Numbered from the stretch's first letter, positions 1 to 7,356 are shown. The stretch is 9,630 nt of DNA from Desulfobacterales bacterium (GCA_016735415.1 JAERRP010000682.1:1-9630), one strand, 5' to 3'. Notes: generated by a model from the sequence alone, not told the origin. Made by a program: numbers and translations.

Positions 1-501
1 GATCTGGTAAAGCGTTTCACCTTTTTGCACGGTATGAAGCCGGGTTTTGGTCTGGGGGGGGGTGGGCGTGGCGGCCGCCGGTGGTTTTTTGGCCGCCGCG
101 GGTCGCTGTTTTTCCAACTGGGCCAGGGCGGCACTTATCTGGTTTAATCGACCTGCGAGCTTCTTTTCCAGAGCGTCGAAACGTTGACTCAGGTCCTCGT
201 CGGTTTTTTGCAGCAAACCCAAATCGCTTCCGGCGACCGCACTCTGGACGAGATTGCCGAGACGAAATTCCAGGTCGTCAAGGCGCTTCTCAATCCGGTT
301 CAGCCGATTGGCGGTTTCCTGGCGGTCCGATCCGTTTCCCAGCATCACGAACGCAAGCACCAGGATCAAAAGCCCCAGTCCCGCGGCCACATAAAAATAC
401 ACCGCTTTGCGATCGGGTTTCGGGTCGTCCAATTCCGAGCGGGTCGCATACGGGGTCAGTTCTTCTTCCTCCTGATGGTCGGATTGGAATTGCATGCCCA
501 T
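1..501 (-). CDS. Membrane-anchored coiled-coil protein with LysM domain (partial, C-terminus outside window)
   Basis: Reading the minus strand from the ATG at 501-499 gives 167 open codons to the window edge. The ATG is preceded by a good ribosome site (AAGGAGA, about 6 nt away); a second in-frame ATG lies two codons later. Residues 1-33 are acidic and charged. Residues about 34-54 form one hydrophobic transmembrane helix, and about 62-131 are heptad-like and rich in Leu, Glu, Lys and Arg, consistent with a coiled coil. Residues 132-153 are a Pro/Ala-rich linker. The end (HTVQKGETLYQI) is the typical start of a LysM peptidoglycan-binding motif. The likely topology is a cytoplasmic N-terminus with the coiled coil and LysM in the periplasm, tethering the inner membrane to the cell wall. 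It lies 119 bp downstream of the AsmA-like gene on the same strand and may be co-transcribed. LysM and membrane helix are seen directly; the exact role is unknown. Confidence 0.85.
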   Translation of the reverse strand, partial: MGMQFQSDHQEEEELTPYATRSELDDPKPDRKAVYFYVAAGLGLLILVLAFVMLGNGSDRQETANRLNRIEKRLDDLEFRLGNLVQSAVAGSDLGLLQKTDEDLSQRFDALEKKLAGRLNQISAALAQLEKQRPAAAKKPPAAATPTPPQTKTRLHTVQKGETLYQI

Positions 502-620
502 CGGTTTTTCTCCTTGGTTGACAGTCGGGTTATAGAATCATAAAAACGACATAACTGCAACGTGGAAAACCCGCTGGAGATCAACGCCGTCGACCAGCCT
601 GGAAGGTTCTGGGAAGGTCC

Positions 621-3600
621 TTATTTCTTATCGCCGTCGTCATCTTCATTTTCAAACAAAGGCTTCACCAGCTTGATCGGCAATTGGACCGTATTTTTTA
701 AAAGGTTAAAAAGGCTGCTGCCCACGGCGGTGGGTGACATGGGTGTAATGCGGGGATCATCGATGTCCCCGGAAACCCTTACGGGAATGGAAACAAGGGT
801 GCCCTCCAGCCACGTATTGACAATCGGGGTAAACTTCACCAATGCGTCCACGGTTTTAAGCGGTGCAACCAGAACGATCAGGTCGATTTCGTCATCTTTC
901 AGATCAAGGCTTCCTTTGGCCGCAATTTCCACCGAAGCACCGTCGATCAGGGCTTTATCCAGCGTCAAGCGATTGTTTTTGAGATTTCCCTCGATTTCGA
1001 TTTTGCGATAGGCCAGACCTTCTCCCATCAGATCGGATTTTTTACCCCGTACAAGCTCGGTTAAGTTAATGACGGATAGAATCCGGCCCAGCAGATCGAA
1101 CCGATGAATACGGCCATCTTGAGCTTCGAATTCAAATTGTCCGTCAAGGGACTGGCCTATTTCCTTCGAAGGGGCTTCGTCCGTGATGTGCCCCTCCAGA
1201 CTGAATCGACCATCCACCAGATCCGATCTTCCCAGCAAACAGGAAAGCGTCGATTTCAAAGGCTTGTCCCGGGCGTGTAGTATAAGGTCGATGCTCGTCT
1301 TCTCCGGTTCTAGCCGAATGCTCCCGGTTGTTTGAATACCGCAGCGTTCAGCCTCTTCCAGTTGAATGCGCCATTGTCCGGGCGCCAAAAGGATTGTGGT
1401 TTTCATGGGGATCCAGCTGCGGTCCCCTATTTTGAGTAACGAAAACCGGGACTGGATCTTTCCGTTGATCGGCAGATTCAATAACTGATTCAGGCCTGAA
1501 TCCTCCCCTTCGGCTTGCGTCTCCTCTGAAGAGGGCAATTCCAGGTAGGCGCCGTCATGTTTCAGATCAACGTGGTAGCTGTCGGATGCAAATATGACAT
1601 CACCTTCGAGCGTATGCCAGTTGTCATCGATCAGGAAGGCGGCCGGGGTGATTCGCAGACGATTATCCTCTGCCGACAGCTGCAGCTGGCCGATATGGAT
1701 CTTTTGATCCATGTTCAGGGGCAGTCGGATGTTGGTGGCCGCAAGATGTCCGCTGGCCGTAGAACGCGCCGGCTGCCCGGGCACGATAACGGCCCGGAAA
1801 TCGCCTTTCAGGCGCCCGCTCGGAAAAGGGTTCCTCAGCAGCAGGCGACTCAGGGTTTTACCGAACAGGGCGCCTTCAAAGGCAAGCGCCAGCTGATCGG
1901 ATTCCTGGTGCAGCGAAATTGTCGCCCGGGCGTCACCATCCACGAGACTGAATCGCCCCTTTTGAAAAACCCCGGGTTGCCATTCATGCGCCATGGAAAC
2001 GTGAACGCCCCCGCTGGTCGTAAATTCCGCGGTCAGGACAAAGGGGTTGTCGACCACCCAATCGATCGTTACGGCAGAAATTTCCAGAGGTGTCTGCATA
2101 AGGAACAAATCTTCTTCCGCCTCATAAAGATCATTGATCCATTTATCCGTGATAGCCCCCATCGCTCCTTTCAAATTGATCGAATAGGATTGAAGCCGAC
2201 CATTCTGAATAGCGGCCCGGCCGCCAACCGTCAAATCCGCGTCCAGCGCCTTGAGCGCGGTGCTTTCGACGATCAGCGTCTTTTCATCCGCCGTCCATCG
2301 AATATCGCTGAATTGGAGGGGGCCTGGCAGTGTGTCCGCCTCCAGGCGCAAGCGGTCGATGCGGCCTTTCAGGTCATACGCCCAGCGCGCGGGTTTGAAA
2401 AAAGGGCCGTGCAGTTTTAGACGGGTGATATCCGCCTTTCCACCCGCGGCCCGATATTGATGCGCCACCGGCGCTAACGTCTCCAAAGATGCCAGCCGGG
2501 GGATAATCGTTTTGAGGTCTACCATAGCGCGGAGCGAATCGATGTGCAGCAGGGATTCGTGTCCGAAATCGATGTGGGCCTTCAATGTGGAAAAAGTGCT
2601 GCTGCCGATTCGGCCTTTCATTTGATCGACGGCGATACGATCCCCCGTGTATTGCACCTGGCCCTCATCAATTTGAACTTCCCACGGCAAGCGGTCGTAA
2701 TGGGCCGCAAGCCGGCACTGCGACACATCGACGGTGACCTCGAAATCCCCTTGGCGGCTGTCTATGATCATGGTTCCCCGGACCTCACCCCGCACCTGGC
2801 CCAGGCGCCGGAGCTCATTCCGGAATTGGTTATCGTCCACCCAGCGGATCAGAAGCGGCGGCAAAAGCCCCGCATCCTCTAAATGGGTATCGATTTCCAG
2901 AAAAAAGGGAATCTCGTCCTGGTCCAGATCGAGCCATAGCCTGCCGCCCCGGCCTGTGGTGGTTAAATATCGGGCCTCCAGGTTCTCGCCCTTGAGGACG
3001 CCTCCGGAAATATCGGCAATGCCGTTGACCTCGGTCAGTGGCAGATCGGCACCGGGGATAAAGAGTTCGCCCGCCTGCATTTCAGCGGTCAGGGTCATAT
3101 TGCGAAAAACACCCAGATCGCCGACGGTCGGGCCTTCCGTCCGCCAACTGACCCAGGGGACATGGCCGGCACGCAGTACATCGAAGATACCGGCGGCGAT
3201 TTCATCGTCCCCCACCAAAGCAAGTGTGGCCTGGCGTGCTTCGGCGACGTCGATCTGGGCCCCGACCAAATGAATACGCATGCCGGGCACGTCCCCCCCG
3301 ATCTGAACATGACCGGTCAGATTCAGCCGGGGGTGATCTGCCTGCAGGCGGGCCAAATCGAATTTCAACATGGTTTCATCAATGACCAGGTTGCCATCGA
3401 CTAAAATATTCTGAACCGTCAAGGGTTTTTCGAGGCGTTGGAGCACAAGCTGGGGCAATCGGAAGAACAGGCGGCTTTCAACTTTCGAGGGGCCCTGAAG
3501 ATTCAGCGTCATCTGCCCGGACAGCAATCCTTCGGCCCGATCCAAAAGGCGGTTCAATCCCATTGTATCGGTAAGGACCTCCGTATTCAGATCCGTGAAC

Positions 3601-4301
3601 CAGAGTATCAACTGTCCGGTCAGCGTGTTGGCGTCCACGGTACCGTTCAGCCGCAAAGTGCGCCCGATGTTTGATTGACAGTCCAGCTCGATGTGAAGCT
3701 TCTGGGGCGGCAGTGTCAGACGGGCATCGATATCATGAAAGGACAGCGACCTGGAGGAGCGGTCAGCGCCCAAACCTAACCGTCCATCGCGAATACGAAC
3801 GCGGGATTCAGGCGCGTGGGCCATCAGCCATTGCATTCCGCTGCCCATGCGATGGCTCATTCCCGTCAGCAGGGCGCGCAGATGTTCGGCGGTCAGTTGC
3901 GTCGCATCCACTTTCGCCGCCCCTTCGGCCTCACGGGCGATGGTCGCCGCCAGCTGCACATCGGGTCCGAGGATCTTGATTTGGCGGAATCGGATTTGAC
4001 CGGATAAAATGGGCTTGAGGGCGGGGTGTATTCGGATCTCCCGCCAGCTTCCACAGACTAATTTGGGAATTTCCAGCTTTCCTGCAGGTACGATCAAATG
4101 CGGGGCCGGAAAGAGCCGCAGATGGATGGCGCCCGTGGAAATCGATCCGCCCGTGGCCTTGTGGAAGGCGCTCTGCAGATCGTATTGATTGAGCCAGCGT
4201 TCGAGCATCACCGGGACGACCAGTATAACGATACTGCCCATCAGCAGGGTGAGAACGGCGGCAACGGCGAGAATGCGTTTTAAATTGGACGAGATTGGCA
4301 T
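621..4301 (-). CDS. AsmA/YhdP-like large envelope protein
   Basis: This 1226-residue protein has a single N-terminal membrane anchor (about residues 9-32), then a very long region of repeated beta-rich segments typical of AsmA-family proteins. These include alternating 'G-x-L/I' strand patterns and phrases such as LNGTVDANTLTG and LTGHVQIGG. The C-terminal part (about 1050-1195, with DGRIHRFDLLGRILSVINL and, further on, VSGDIDDPRITP) resembles the AsmA-like C-terminal domain. The length is close to that of E. coli YhdP (about 1266). Family knowledge: YhdP, TamB and YdbH are bridge-like proteins spanning the periplasm and implicated in phospholipid transport to the outer membrane; that role is inferred here. 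The start is well fixed: a TGA stop lies six codons upstream with no other start codon between, and the ATG is directly followed by the anchor. The ribosome site is weak. A short acidic tail (ENEDDDGDKK) ends the protein. It could instead belong to another AsmA subgroup, so no symbol is given. Confidence 0.88.
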   Translation of the reverse strand: MPISSNLKRILAVAAVLTLLMGSIVILVVPVMLERWLNQYDLQSAFHKATGGSISTGAIHLRLFPAPHLIVPAGKLEIPKLVCGSWREIRIHPALKPILSGQIRFRQIKILGPDVQLAATIAREAEGAAKVDATQLTAEHLRALLTGMSHRMGSGMQWLMAHAPESRVRIRDGRLGLGADRSSRSLSFHDIDARLTLPPQKLHIELDCQSNIGRTLRLNGTVDANTLTGQLILWFTDLNTEVLTDTMGLNRLLDRAEGLLSGQMTLNLQGPSKVESRLFFRLPQLVLQRLEKPLTVQNILVDGNLVIDETMLKFDLARLQADHPRLNLTGHVQIGGDVPGMRIHLVGAQIDVAEARQATLALVGDDEIAAGIFDVLRAGHVPWVSWRTEGPTVGDLGVFRNMTLTAEMQAGELFIPGADLPLTEVNGIADISGGVLKGENLEARYLTTTGRGGRLWLDLDQDEIPFFLEIDTHLEDAGLLPPLLIRWVDDNQFRNELRRLGQVRGEVRGTMIIDSRQGDFEVTVDVSQCRLAAHYDRLPWEVQIDEGQVQYTGDRIAVDQMKGRIGSSTFSTLKAHIDFGHESLLHIDSLRAMVDLKTIIPRLASLETLAPVAHQYRAAGGKADITRLKLHGPFFKPARWAYDLKGRIDRLRLEADTLPGPLQFSDIRWTADEKTLIVESTALKALDADLTVGGRAAIQNGRLQSYSINLKGAMGAITDKWINDLYEAEEDLFLMQTPLEISAVTIDWVVDNPFVLTAEFTTSGGVHVSMAHEWQPGVFQKGRFSLVDGDARATISLHQESDQLALAFEGALFGKTLSRLLLRNPFPSGRLKGDFRAVIVPGQPARSTASGHLAATNIRLPLNMDQKIHIGQLQLSAEDNRLRITPAAFLIDDNWHTLEGDVIFASDSYHVDLKHDGAYLELPSSEETQAEGEDSGLNQLLNLPINGKIQSRFSLLKIGDRSWIPMKTTILLAPGQWRIQLEEAERCGIQTTGSIRLEPEKTSIDLILHARDKPLKSTLSCLLGRSDLVDGRFSLEGHITDEAPSKEIGQSLDGQFEFEAQDGRIHRFDLLGRILSVINLTELVRGKKSDLMGEGLAYRKIEIEGNLKNNRLTLDKALIDGASVEIAAKGSLDLKDDEIDLIVLVAPLKTVDALVKFTPIVNTWLEGTLVSIPVRVSGDIDDPRITPMSPTAVGSSLFNLLKNTVQLPIKLVKPLFENEDDDGDKK

Positions 4302-4660
4302 ACGCGTCTTTAAGGCTCAAGCGGCAAAAACGGATGGATTTGACCGCTTTCAAGCCGGTGGATTTGGAGAACGGCCATTGCTGTTTGGTCGCCTGCCAGT
4401 AATTGTTTCGATCGAATCTTGGAATCGCACCCTGGGGCAATGATGCCCGGCCAGGGGGGGGCATAGGAAAATAATTGTATCCTCTTTAATCAGATAACAA
4501 TCAATAAGTCTTTAGGGTCTCCTGCGCAAGGCGCCCTGTTTCTGGAAGAAAGATGGAGGCTTGAACGCGCAGCGTCAGAATACCGTACCGGTTGCCTGGA
4601 TAAGGCCGATTTTACCCGGGGCTCAAAATGTCTCAAATGCGAATCCGTTCAGGACGGTGG
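4302..4660. other. Intergenic region upstream of the AsmA-like gene
   Basis: About 360 bases without a supportable gene. A minus-strand open frame beginning at 4464 runs through here into the AsmA-like gene in another frame, but its Arg/Pro-rich product and poor ribosome site argue against it. The region holds a run of eight G at 4454-4461 and an AT-rich patch at 4470-4510 that could be a minus-strand promoter. I see no tRNA, clear riboswitch or repeat in the rest. Confidence 0.5.
4474..4504 (-). promoter_or_regulatory. Possible sigma-70 promoter of the AsmA-like gene
   Basis: On the minus strand a -35-like TTGATT (4504-4499) and a -10-like TACAAT (4479-4474) are separated by 19 bp. TTGTTA gives an alternative -35 with a 15-bp spacer. 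Neither spacing is ideal. If used, the mRNA would have a leader of about 165 nt before the ATG at 4301. This is the only promoter-like AT-rich patch in the upstream region. Confidence 0.35.
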
Positions 4661-4707
4661 TTTAAAAATAAGCAGCCCGGCCTCCTTTGGGGAGACCGGG
4701 CTGCTTA
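4661..4707 (-). terminator. Rho-independent terminator of the lipoprotein gene
   Basis: Arms TAAGCAGCCCGG (4669-4680) and CCGGGCTGCTTA (4696-4707) are perfect 12-bp complements. After one mismatch the stem continues with CTCC/GGAG and closes on a short loop. On the minus strand the stem is followed at once by a T-rich tail (ATTTTTAAA, 4669-4661). On the plus strand no T-tract follows, so the terminator is oriented for the minus-strand lipoprotein gene ending at 4794. Confidence 0.88.
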
Positions 4708-4793
4708 CTCGTCACAATTCGTCGATTATCGACTTATGAGGAGGAGGGGATGGGGGGCATTTGGAGGGAAGGTCATTGACACAGGGTTCGGCA

Positions 4794-5087
4794 TTAAAAC
4801 ATGACCTTCAATCTCAGACAGGCGGCATAGGCATTCAGAGACGCCCCGCCATCCCCACGAACAGGTATCCAGTTTGAATCCGGCGCCGTTTCCTCAATTT
4901 CCAAACGTAAAGCATAAGGGTTATTGTTGAAAATTTCAAATGATGTCGGGTTGTTTTGCACCAGCTGGGAATAATACACGCTTTCGTTCAGAGCGGCCGG
5001 GCGCATCGGTATTAACCCGCTCAGAGAGCTGCAGCCGATGGTACTCAAACAAACGGCCGTTATCAAAATGAAGTTCAGTGTTTTCAT
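4794..5087 (-). CDS. Small predicted lipoprotein, unknown function
   Basis: The 97-residue product starts with a lipoprotein signal: Met-Lys-Thr, a hydrophobic core (LNFILITAVCL) and a lipobox ending STIGC with the lipidated cysteine at residue 19. Residue +2 is Ser rather than Asp, which in enterobacterial rules favours outer-membrane sorting. The mature part is about 79 residues with a polar middle (NNNPYALRLEIEETAPDSNW) and a beta-like end (ACLRLKVMF). I do not recognise the family. The start ATG is supported by a purine-rich AAGAAGAAGA stretch 5 nt upstream and by the signal peptide beginning there. The gene stands alone between a strong terminator and a divergent sigma-54 activator. A -24/-12-like element sits about 40 bp upstream, suggesting control by that activator (inference). 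Confidence 0.8.
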   Translation of the reverse strand: MKTLNFILITAVCLSTIGCSSLSGLIPMRPAALNESVYYSQLVQNNPTSFEIFNNNPYALRLEIEETAPDSNWIPVRGDGGASLNAYAACLRLKVMF

Positions 5088-5127
5088 CGCTATCTTCTTC
5101 TTGGTTCAGGTTCTGATATGACATATA

Positions 5128-5144
5128 AACAATTTACATGCCAA
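5128..5144 (-). promoter_or_regulatory. Candidate sigma-54 (-24/-12) promoter facing the lipoprotein gene
   Basis: The minus strand reads TTGGCATGTAAATTGTT. The sigma-54 consensus is TGGCACG-N4-TTGCA/T. The -24 GG is present, the spacing from GG to the -12 pair is the canonical 10 nt, and TTG is present. The deviations are CATG for CACG and GT for the highly conserved GC. The predicted start near 5117 would leave about 30 nt of leader before the ATG at 5087, including the ribosome site. The neighbouring divergent gene encodes a sigma-54 activator. The GC-to-GT change keeps confidence moderate. Confidence 0.45.
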
Positions 5145-5194
5145 GATTACAGACTCGTTTTCAACCAACGGAATTCATAGATTAAAAGACAATT

Positions 5195-5231
5195 ACAGCG
5201 TATTTTAAGGACATTCATTGCTTGACGCTGT
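5195..5231. repeat. Widely spaced inverted repeat, possible activator binding site
   Basis: ACAGCGT (5195-5201) and ACGCTGT (5225-5231) are perfect 7-bp inverted copies with 30 bp between their starts, near three helical turns. The right arm overlaps the -35 box of the activator gene. The arms lie about 78 to 114 bp upstream of the predicted sigma-54 start of the lipoprotein gene, where enhancer sites of such activators are often found. A binding role is inference. Confidence 0.35.
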
Positions 5232-5250
5232 TGCGATATTTAAATATAAT
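5222..5250 (+). promoter_or_regulatory. Strong sigma-70 promoter of the sigma-54 activator gene
   Basis: TTGACG (5222-5227) and TATAAT (5245-5250) are separated by exactly 17 bp, a near-perfect housekeeping promoter. Transcription would start near 5257, giving a leader of about 30 nt. The spacer and -10 region include the palindrome ATATTTAAATAT (5236-5247), and the 9-mer TTAAATATA occurs at 5240 and 5255. Confidence 0.82.
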
Positions 5251-5285
5251 ATGATTAAATATAGCTAAAAAGGTTAAAAATCCCC

Positions 5286-6836
5286 ATGCGCCTGAACATC
5301 GATTTATTCCGCTCCCTCTCCGCGGAGCTCAATCCCGATCACCTTCAGCGCAAGTTTCTTGAAACCCTGCTGGAACTGCAGAATGTCGGTCGGGGATCTA
5401 TCTGGATCGAGAAAGACGACCACTATCTCTGCGTGAAAGCGGCCGGTCGTCAAAGTGAAGCCATCAGCGGTGTCCGCATACCCGTTGACGAACCCAGCAT
5501 CGTCGGATGGGTTATCGAGAATGGCAAGATGACCATCGCTGAACCGGAGAAGGATGGCCGCCACTATCGTGCGGCCGAAAAAAGCCTCGATGTGAAGAGC
5601 AGCTTGATTTTATGCTTTCCACTTTTTCTGCGGGGCGGGACGGTTTACGGCGCCGTTCAGATCATCGACACGGCGCCCGGCCAAACCCGGCTGAATCTCA
5701 AAGCAAACTACCTCGATGAAATACAGGAACTCATTGATATCGGCTCGGTGGCTCTCAGCAATGCCGTGATTTACCAACGAAAACTGGAAGAGACCGAATC
5801 CCTCAAGCACACGCTGCAGCAAATCCAGGGGCAACCGGTCCTGATCGGTCAGAGTTCTGCGTTCCAAAAGGCGCAGGCACTCATGGAGGAATATGCCCAC
5901 ACCGATTACCCGGTTCTGGTTACGGGCGAAAGCGGCACCGGCAAGGAGCTTTTCGCCAAACAGATCCACCAGTTGAGTCGCCGCAGCAACAAACCCCTGA
6001 TGGTCCAGAACTGCAGTGCCATTCCGGAAACCCTTCTTGAAAGTGAACTGTTCGGATACACCCGGGGTGCTTTTTCCGGCGCCGTCAAAGACCGTATCGG
6101 CCTGTTCGAAGCCGCCGACGGCGGAACGCTCTTCCTGGACGAAATCGGTGATATGCCGCTGAATCTGCAAGCGCGCATTCTACGGGTCATCCAGGACGGG
6201 GAAGTAAAACCGTTGGGATCCAACCGGGTCAAACAGGTCGATGTGCGCATCGTGTCGGCCACCCACTGCAACATTCAGCAAATGGTGTCAGACGGCCAGT
6301 TTCGGGAGGATCTTTTTTATCGGCTTTCCGTTCTACCGCTAAAAGTACCGGCTCTGCGTGAAAGGCATGAGGACATTTCGCTATTACTGCGGCACTTCAT
6401 GAATCGCGAGGCGGCAAGGATGGCCACCGCCCCCAAACAATTGGCACCGGACGCACGGGACCTTCTTTTGACCTATGGCTGGGGCGGCAACATTCGGGAA
6501 CTTGAAAATTTCGTTCGCTATATTCTGGTTACAACGGAAACAGCCCTTATCACCAAAGCGCACCTTCCCGCCCACATGACCGGGGTCGGGCAGCGCCGCC
6601 GACGCAACGATGTTCCGCGCCTCCCCGACCGGCCTTTCGTTTCCGATGAGGACCTGGAGAAATCGGACAACCTGCTTTTTGGAAATCGCACCTGGGAGGA
6701 CGTCGAGCGCGAGTATATCCTTTATCTGATGGATATCCATCACTGGAACATTGCACAGGCGGCCAGGGGGGCTGCGGTCAATCGATCCACGTTTGCTTCC
6801 CGTATGCGACGGCTTGGTATCCGTAAACAGACGTGA
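5286..6836 (+). CDS. Sigma-54-dependent transcriptional activator (GAF, AAA+, Fis-type HTH)
   Basis: This 516-residue protein has the full order of a one-component enhancer-binding protein. Residues about 15-165 form a GAF-like sensor domain. The AAA+ domain (about 185-425) shows Walker A GESGTGKE (214-221), a sigma-54 contact loop GAFSGA (261-266) in place of the usual GAFTGA, Walker B TLFLDEIGD (Asp285, Glu286), and the arginine-finger segment FREDLFYRL (Arg340, Arg346). A basic linker (RRRR, 437-440) leads to a C-terminal Fis-type helix-turn-helix (about 486-511, NIAQAARGAAVNRSTFASRM). There is no response-regulator receiver domain, so activity is likely controlled by a small ligand or redox signal at the GAF domain (family knowledge, NifA/NorR-like layout). 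The start lies about 30 nt after a strong sigma-70 promoter; the ribosome site (AAGG, about 12 nt upstream) is weak. The target genes are unknown; the divergent lipoprotein is the obvious candidate. Confidence 0.93.
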   Translation: MRLNIDLFRSLSAELNPDHLQRKFLETLLELQNVGRGSIWIEKDDHYLCVKAAGRQSEAISGVRIPVDEPSIVGWVIENGKMTIAEPEKDGRHYRAAEKSLDVKSSLILCFPLFLRGGTVYGAVQIIDTAPGQTRLNLKANYLDEIQELIDIGSVALSNAVIYQRKLEETESLKHTLQQIQGQPVLIGQSSAFQKAQALMEEYAHTDYPVLVTGESGTGKELFAKQIHQLSRRSNKPLMVQNCSAIPETLLESELFGYTRGAFSGAVKDRIGLFEAADGGTLFLDEIGDMPLNLQARILRVIQDGEVKPLGSNRVKQVDVRIVSATHCNIQQMVSDGQFREDLFYRLSVLPLKVPALRERHEDISLLLRHFMNREAARMATAPKQLAPDARDLLLTYGWGGNIRELENFVRYILVTTETALITKAHLPAHMTGVGQRRRRNDVPRLPDRPFVSDEDLEKSDNLLFGNRTWEDVEREYILYLMDIHHWNIAQAARGAAVNRSTFASRMRRLGIRKQT

Positions 6837-6922
6837 ACCCGGGAGCCCGGCAAACATGTGTGGAAAAACCACATGGAGGCGACCGCCACCACGGCATAGA
6901 TCCCGGAAGAGAAGTTTGCAGG

Positions 6923-6957
6923 CCGCCCCACTTCTCATCGACGCAAGTCGGGGGCGG
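6923..6957. repeat. Hairpin in the non-coding stretch after the activator gene
   Basis: The 331 bases from 6837 to 7167 hold no convincing gene. Within them CCGCCCC (6923-6929) and GGGGCGG (6951-6957) pair perfectly. The inner ACTT (6930-6933) and AAGT (6945-6948) extend the stem after a 2-nt bulge, leaving an 11-nt loop. No T-tract follows on either strand, so it is not a standard intrinsic terminator. It could still mark the 3' end of the activator mRNA or structure its tail. A promoter for the next genes starts at 7094. Confidence 0.4.
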
Positions 6958-7093
6958 AACCATCAGATCTCAGCGTCTCCGGCAAAAGATTAAATGGGAA
7001 ATAGCCTTGAATCAAACAGAGCAGACCGGGACAAATCCGAAACCGCCTTGGCCCGCAATTTTCAAGTCCTTGTCGATTGTACCCAATTTGAGA

Positions 7094-7122
7094 TTGACAG
7101 TCATCGCCAGGAGGCATATTTT
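7094..7122 (+). promoter_or_regulatory. Sigma-70 promoter of the FmdB gene cluster
   Basis: A perfect -35 TTGACA (7094-7099) is followed after exactly 17 bp by TATTTT (7117-7122). Transcription would begin near 7129, about 40 nt before the ATG at 7168. This position also argues against any coding start upstream at 6994. Confidence 0.7.
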
Positions 7123-7167
7123 AGATATTCGGTAAAATCACAAAAAGCATCCCGGAAAGGAAACAGC

Positions 7168-7356
7168 ATGCCGGTTTACGAATTCGAGTGCCCCAATGGC
7201 ACCATCACCGAAAAACTTGTCAAAATGGGTACGAACTCCGTCAAATGCCCGGAGTGCGGCCGCAAAGCCAAAAAAATCATATCGCAATGCAGCTTCGAAT
7301 TGAAGGGCGGCGGCTGGTACGCAGACGGCTACGCATCCAAAGGCGGTAAGAAATAG
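7168..7356 (+). CDS. FmdB-family small zinc-ribbon protein, degenerate metal site
   Basis: The 62-residue product begins MPVYEFEC, the standard FmdB opening, and has the family's central CPECG and the later SFELKGGGWYADGY signature. The ATG at 7168 is chosen over an in-frame ATG at 6994 because it has an AAAGGAAA ribosome site, lies just after a good promoter and starts exactly at the family N-terminus. FmdB-type ribbons usually bind zinc through two CxxC pairs. Here the first pair is broken: Cys8 is followed by Pro-Asn-Gly, so position 11 is Gly, while Cys27 and Cys30 are intact. Cys41 could perhaps act as a fourth ligand (inference). The family was first noted as a putative regulator near formamidase genes, and its function is generally unsettled. 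A second FmdB protein follows 40 bp downstream, so the two may be co-expressed. Confidence 0.85.
   Translation: MPVYEFECPNGTITEKLVKMGTNSVKCPECGRKAKKIISQCSFELKGGGWYADGYASKGGKK

Noticed and set aside
556..573. Sigma-54-like promoter for the LysM gene on the minus strand (GG...TTGCA)
   Set aside because: The spacing between the GG and GC elements is 11 instead of 10 and the TGGC context is missing.
1557..2420. 287-codon plus-strand open frame inside the AsmA-like gene
   Set aside because: Antisense shadow of a real gene with family features; the translated product has no recognisable domain and no ribosome site.
3931..4464. 177-codon minus-strand open frame overlapping the start of the AsmA-like gene
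   Set aside because: It overlaps the well-supported gene in another frame, is rich in Arg and Pro as typical of shadow frames, and lacks a well-placed ribosome site.
4721..4733. Small palindrome GTCGAT-T-ATCGAC
   Set aside because: Short, in the 3' untranslated part of the lipoprotein gene, with no neighbouring promoter; likely chance.
4776..4804. TTGACA on the plus strand as a promoter
   Set aside because: No acceptable -10 box follows at 16-18 bp, and it lies antisense to the end of the lipoprotein gene with no plus-strand gene downstream.
6837..7093. Possible small genes between the activator and the FmdB cluster
   Set aside because: Open frames overlap one another on both strands, lack ribosome sites and resemble no family.
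6994..7356. Longer N-terminal version (120 residues) of the first FmdB protein
   Set aside because: The extra 58 residues lie partly upstream of the promoter at 7094-7122 and do not match the family; ATG 7168 has the proper ribosome site and family start.
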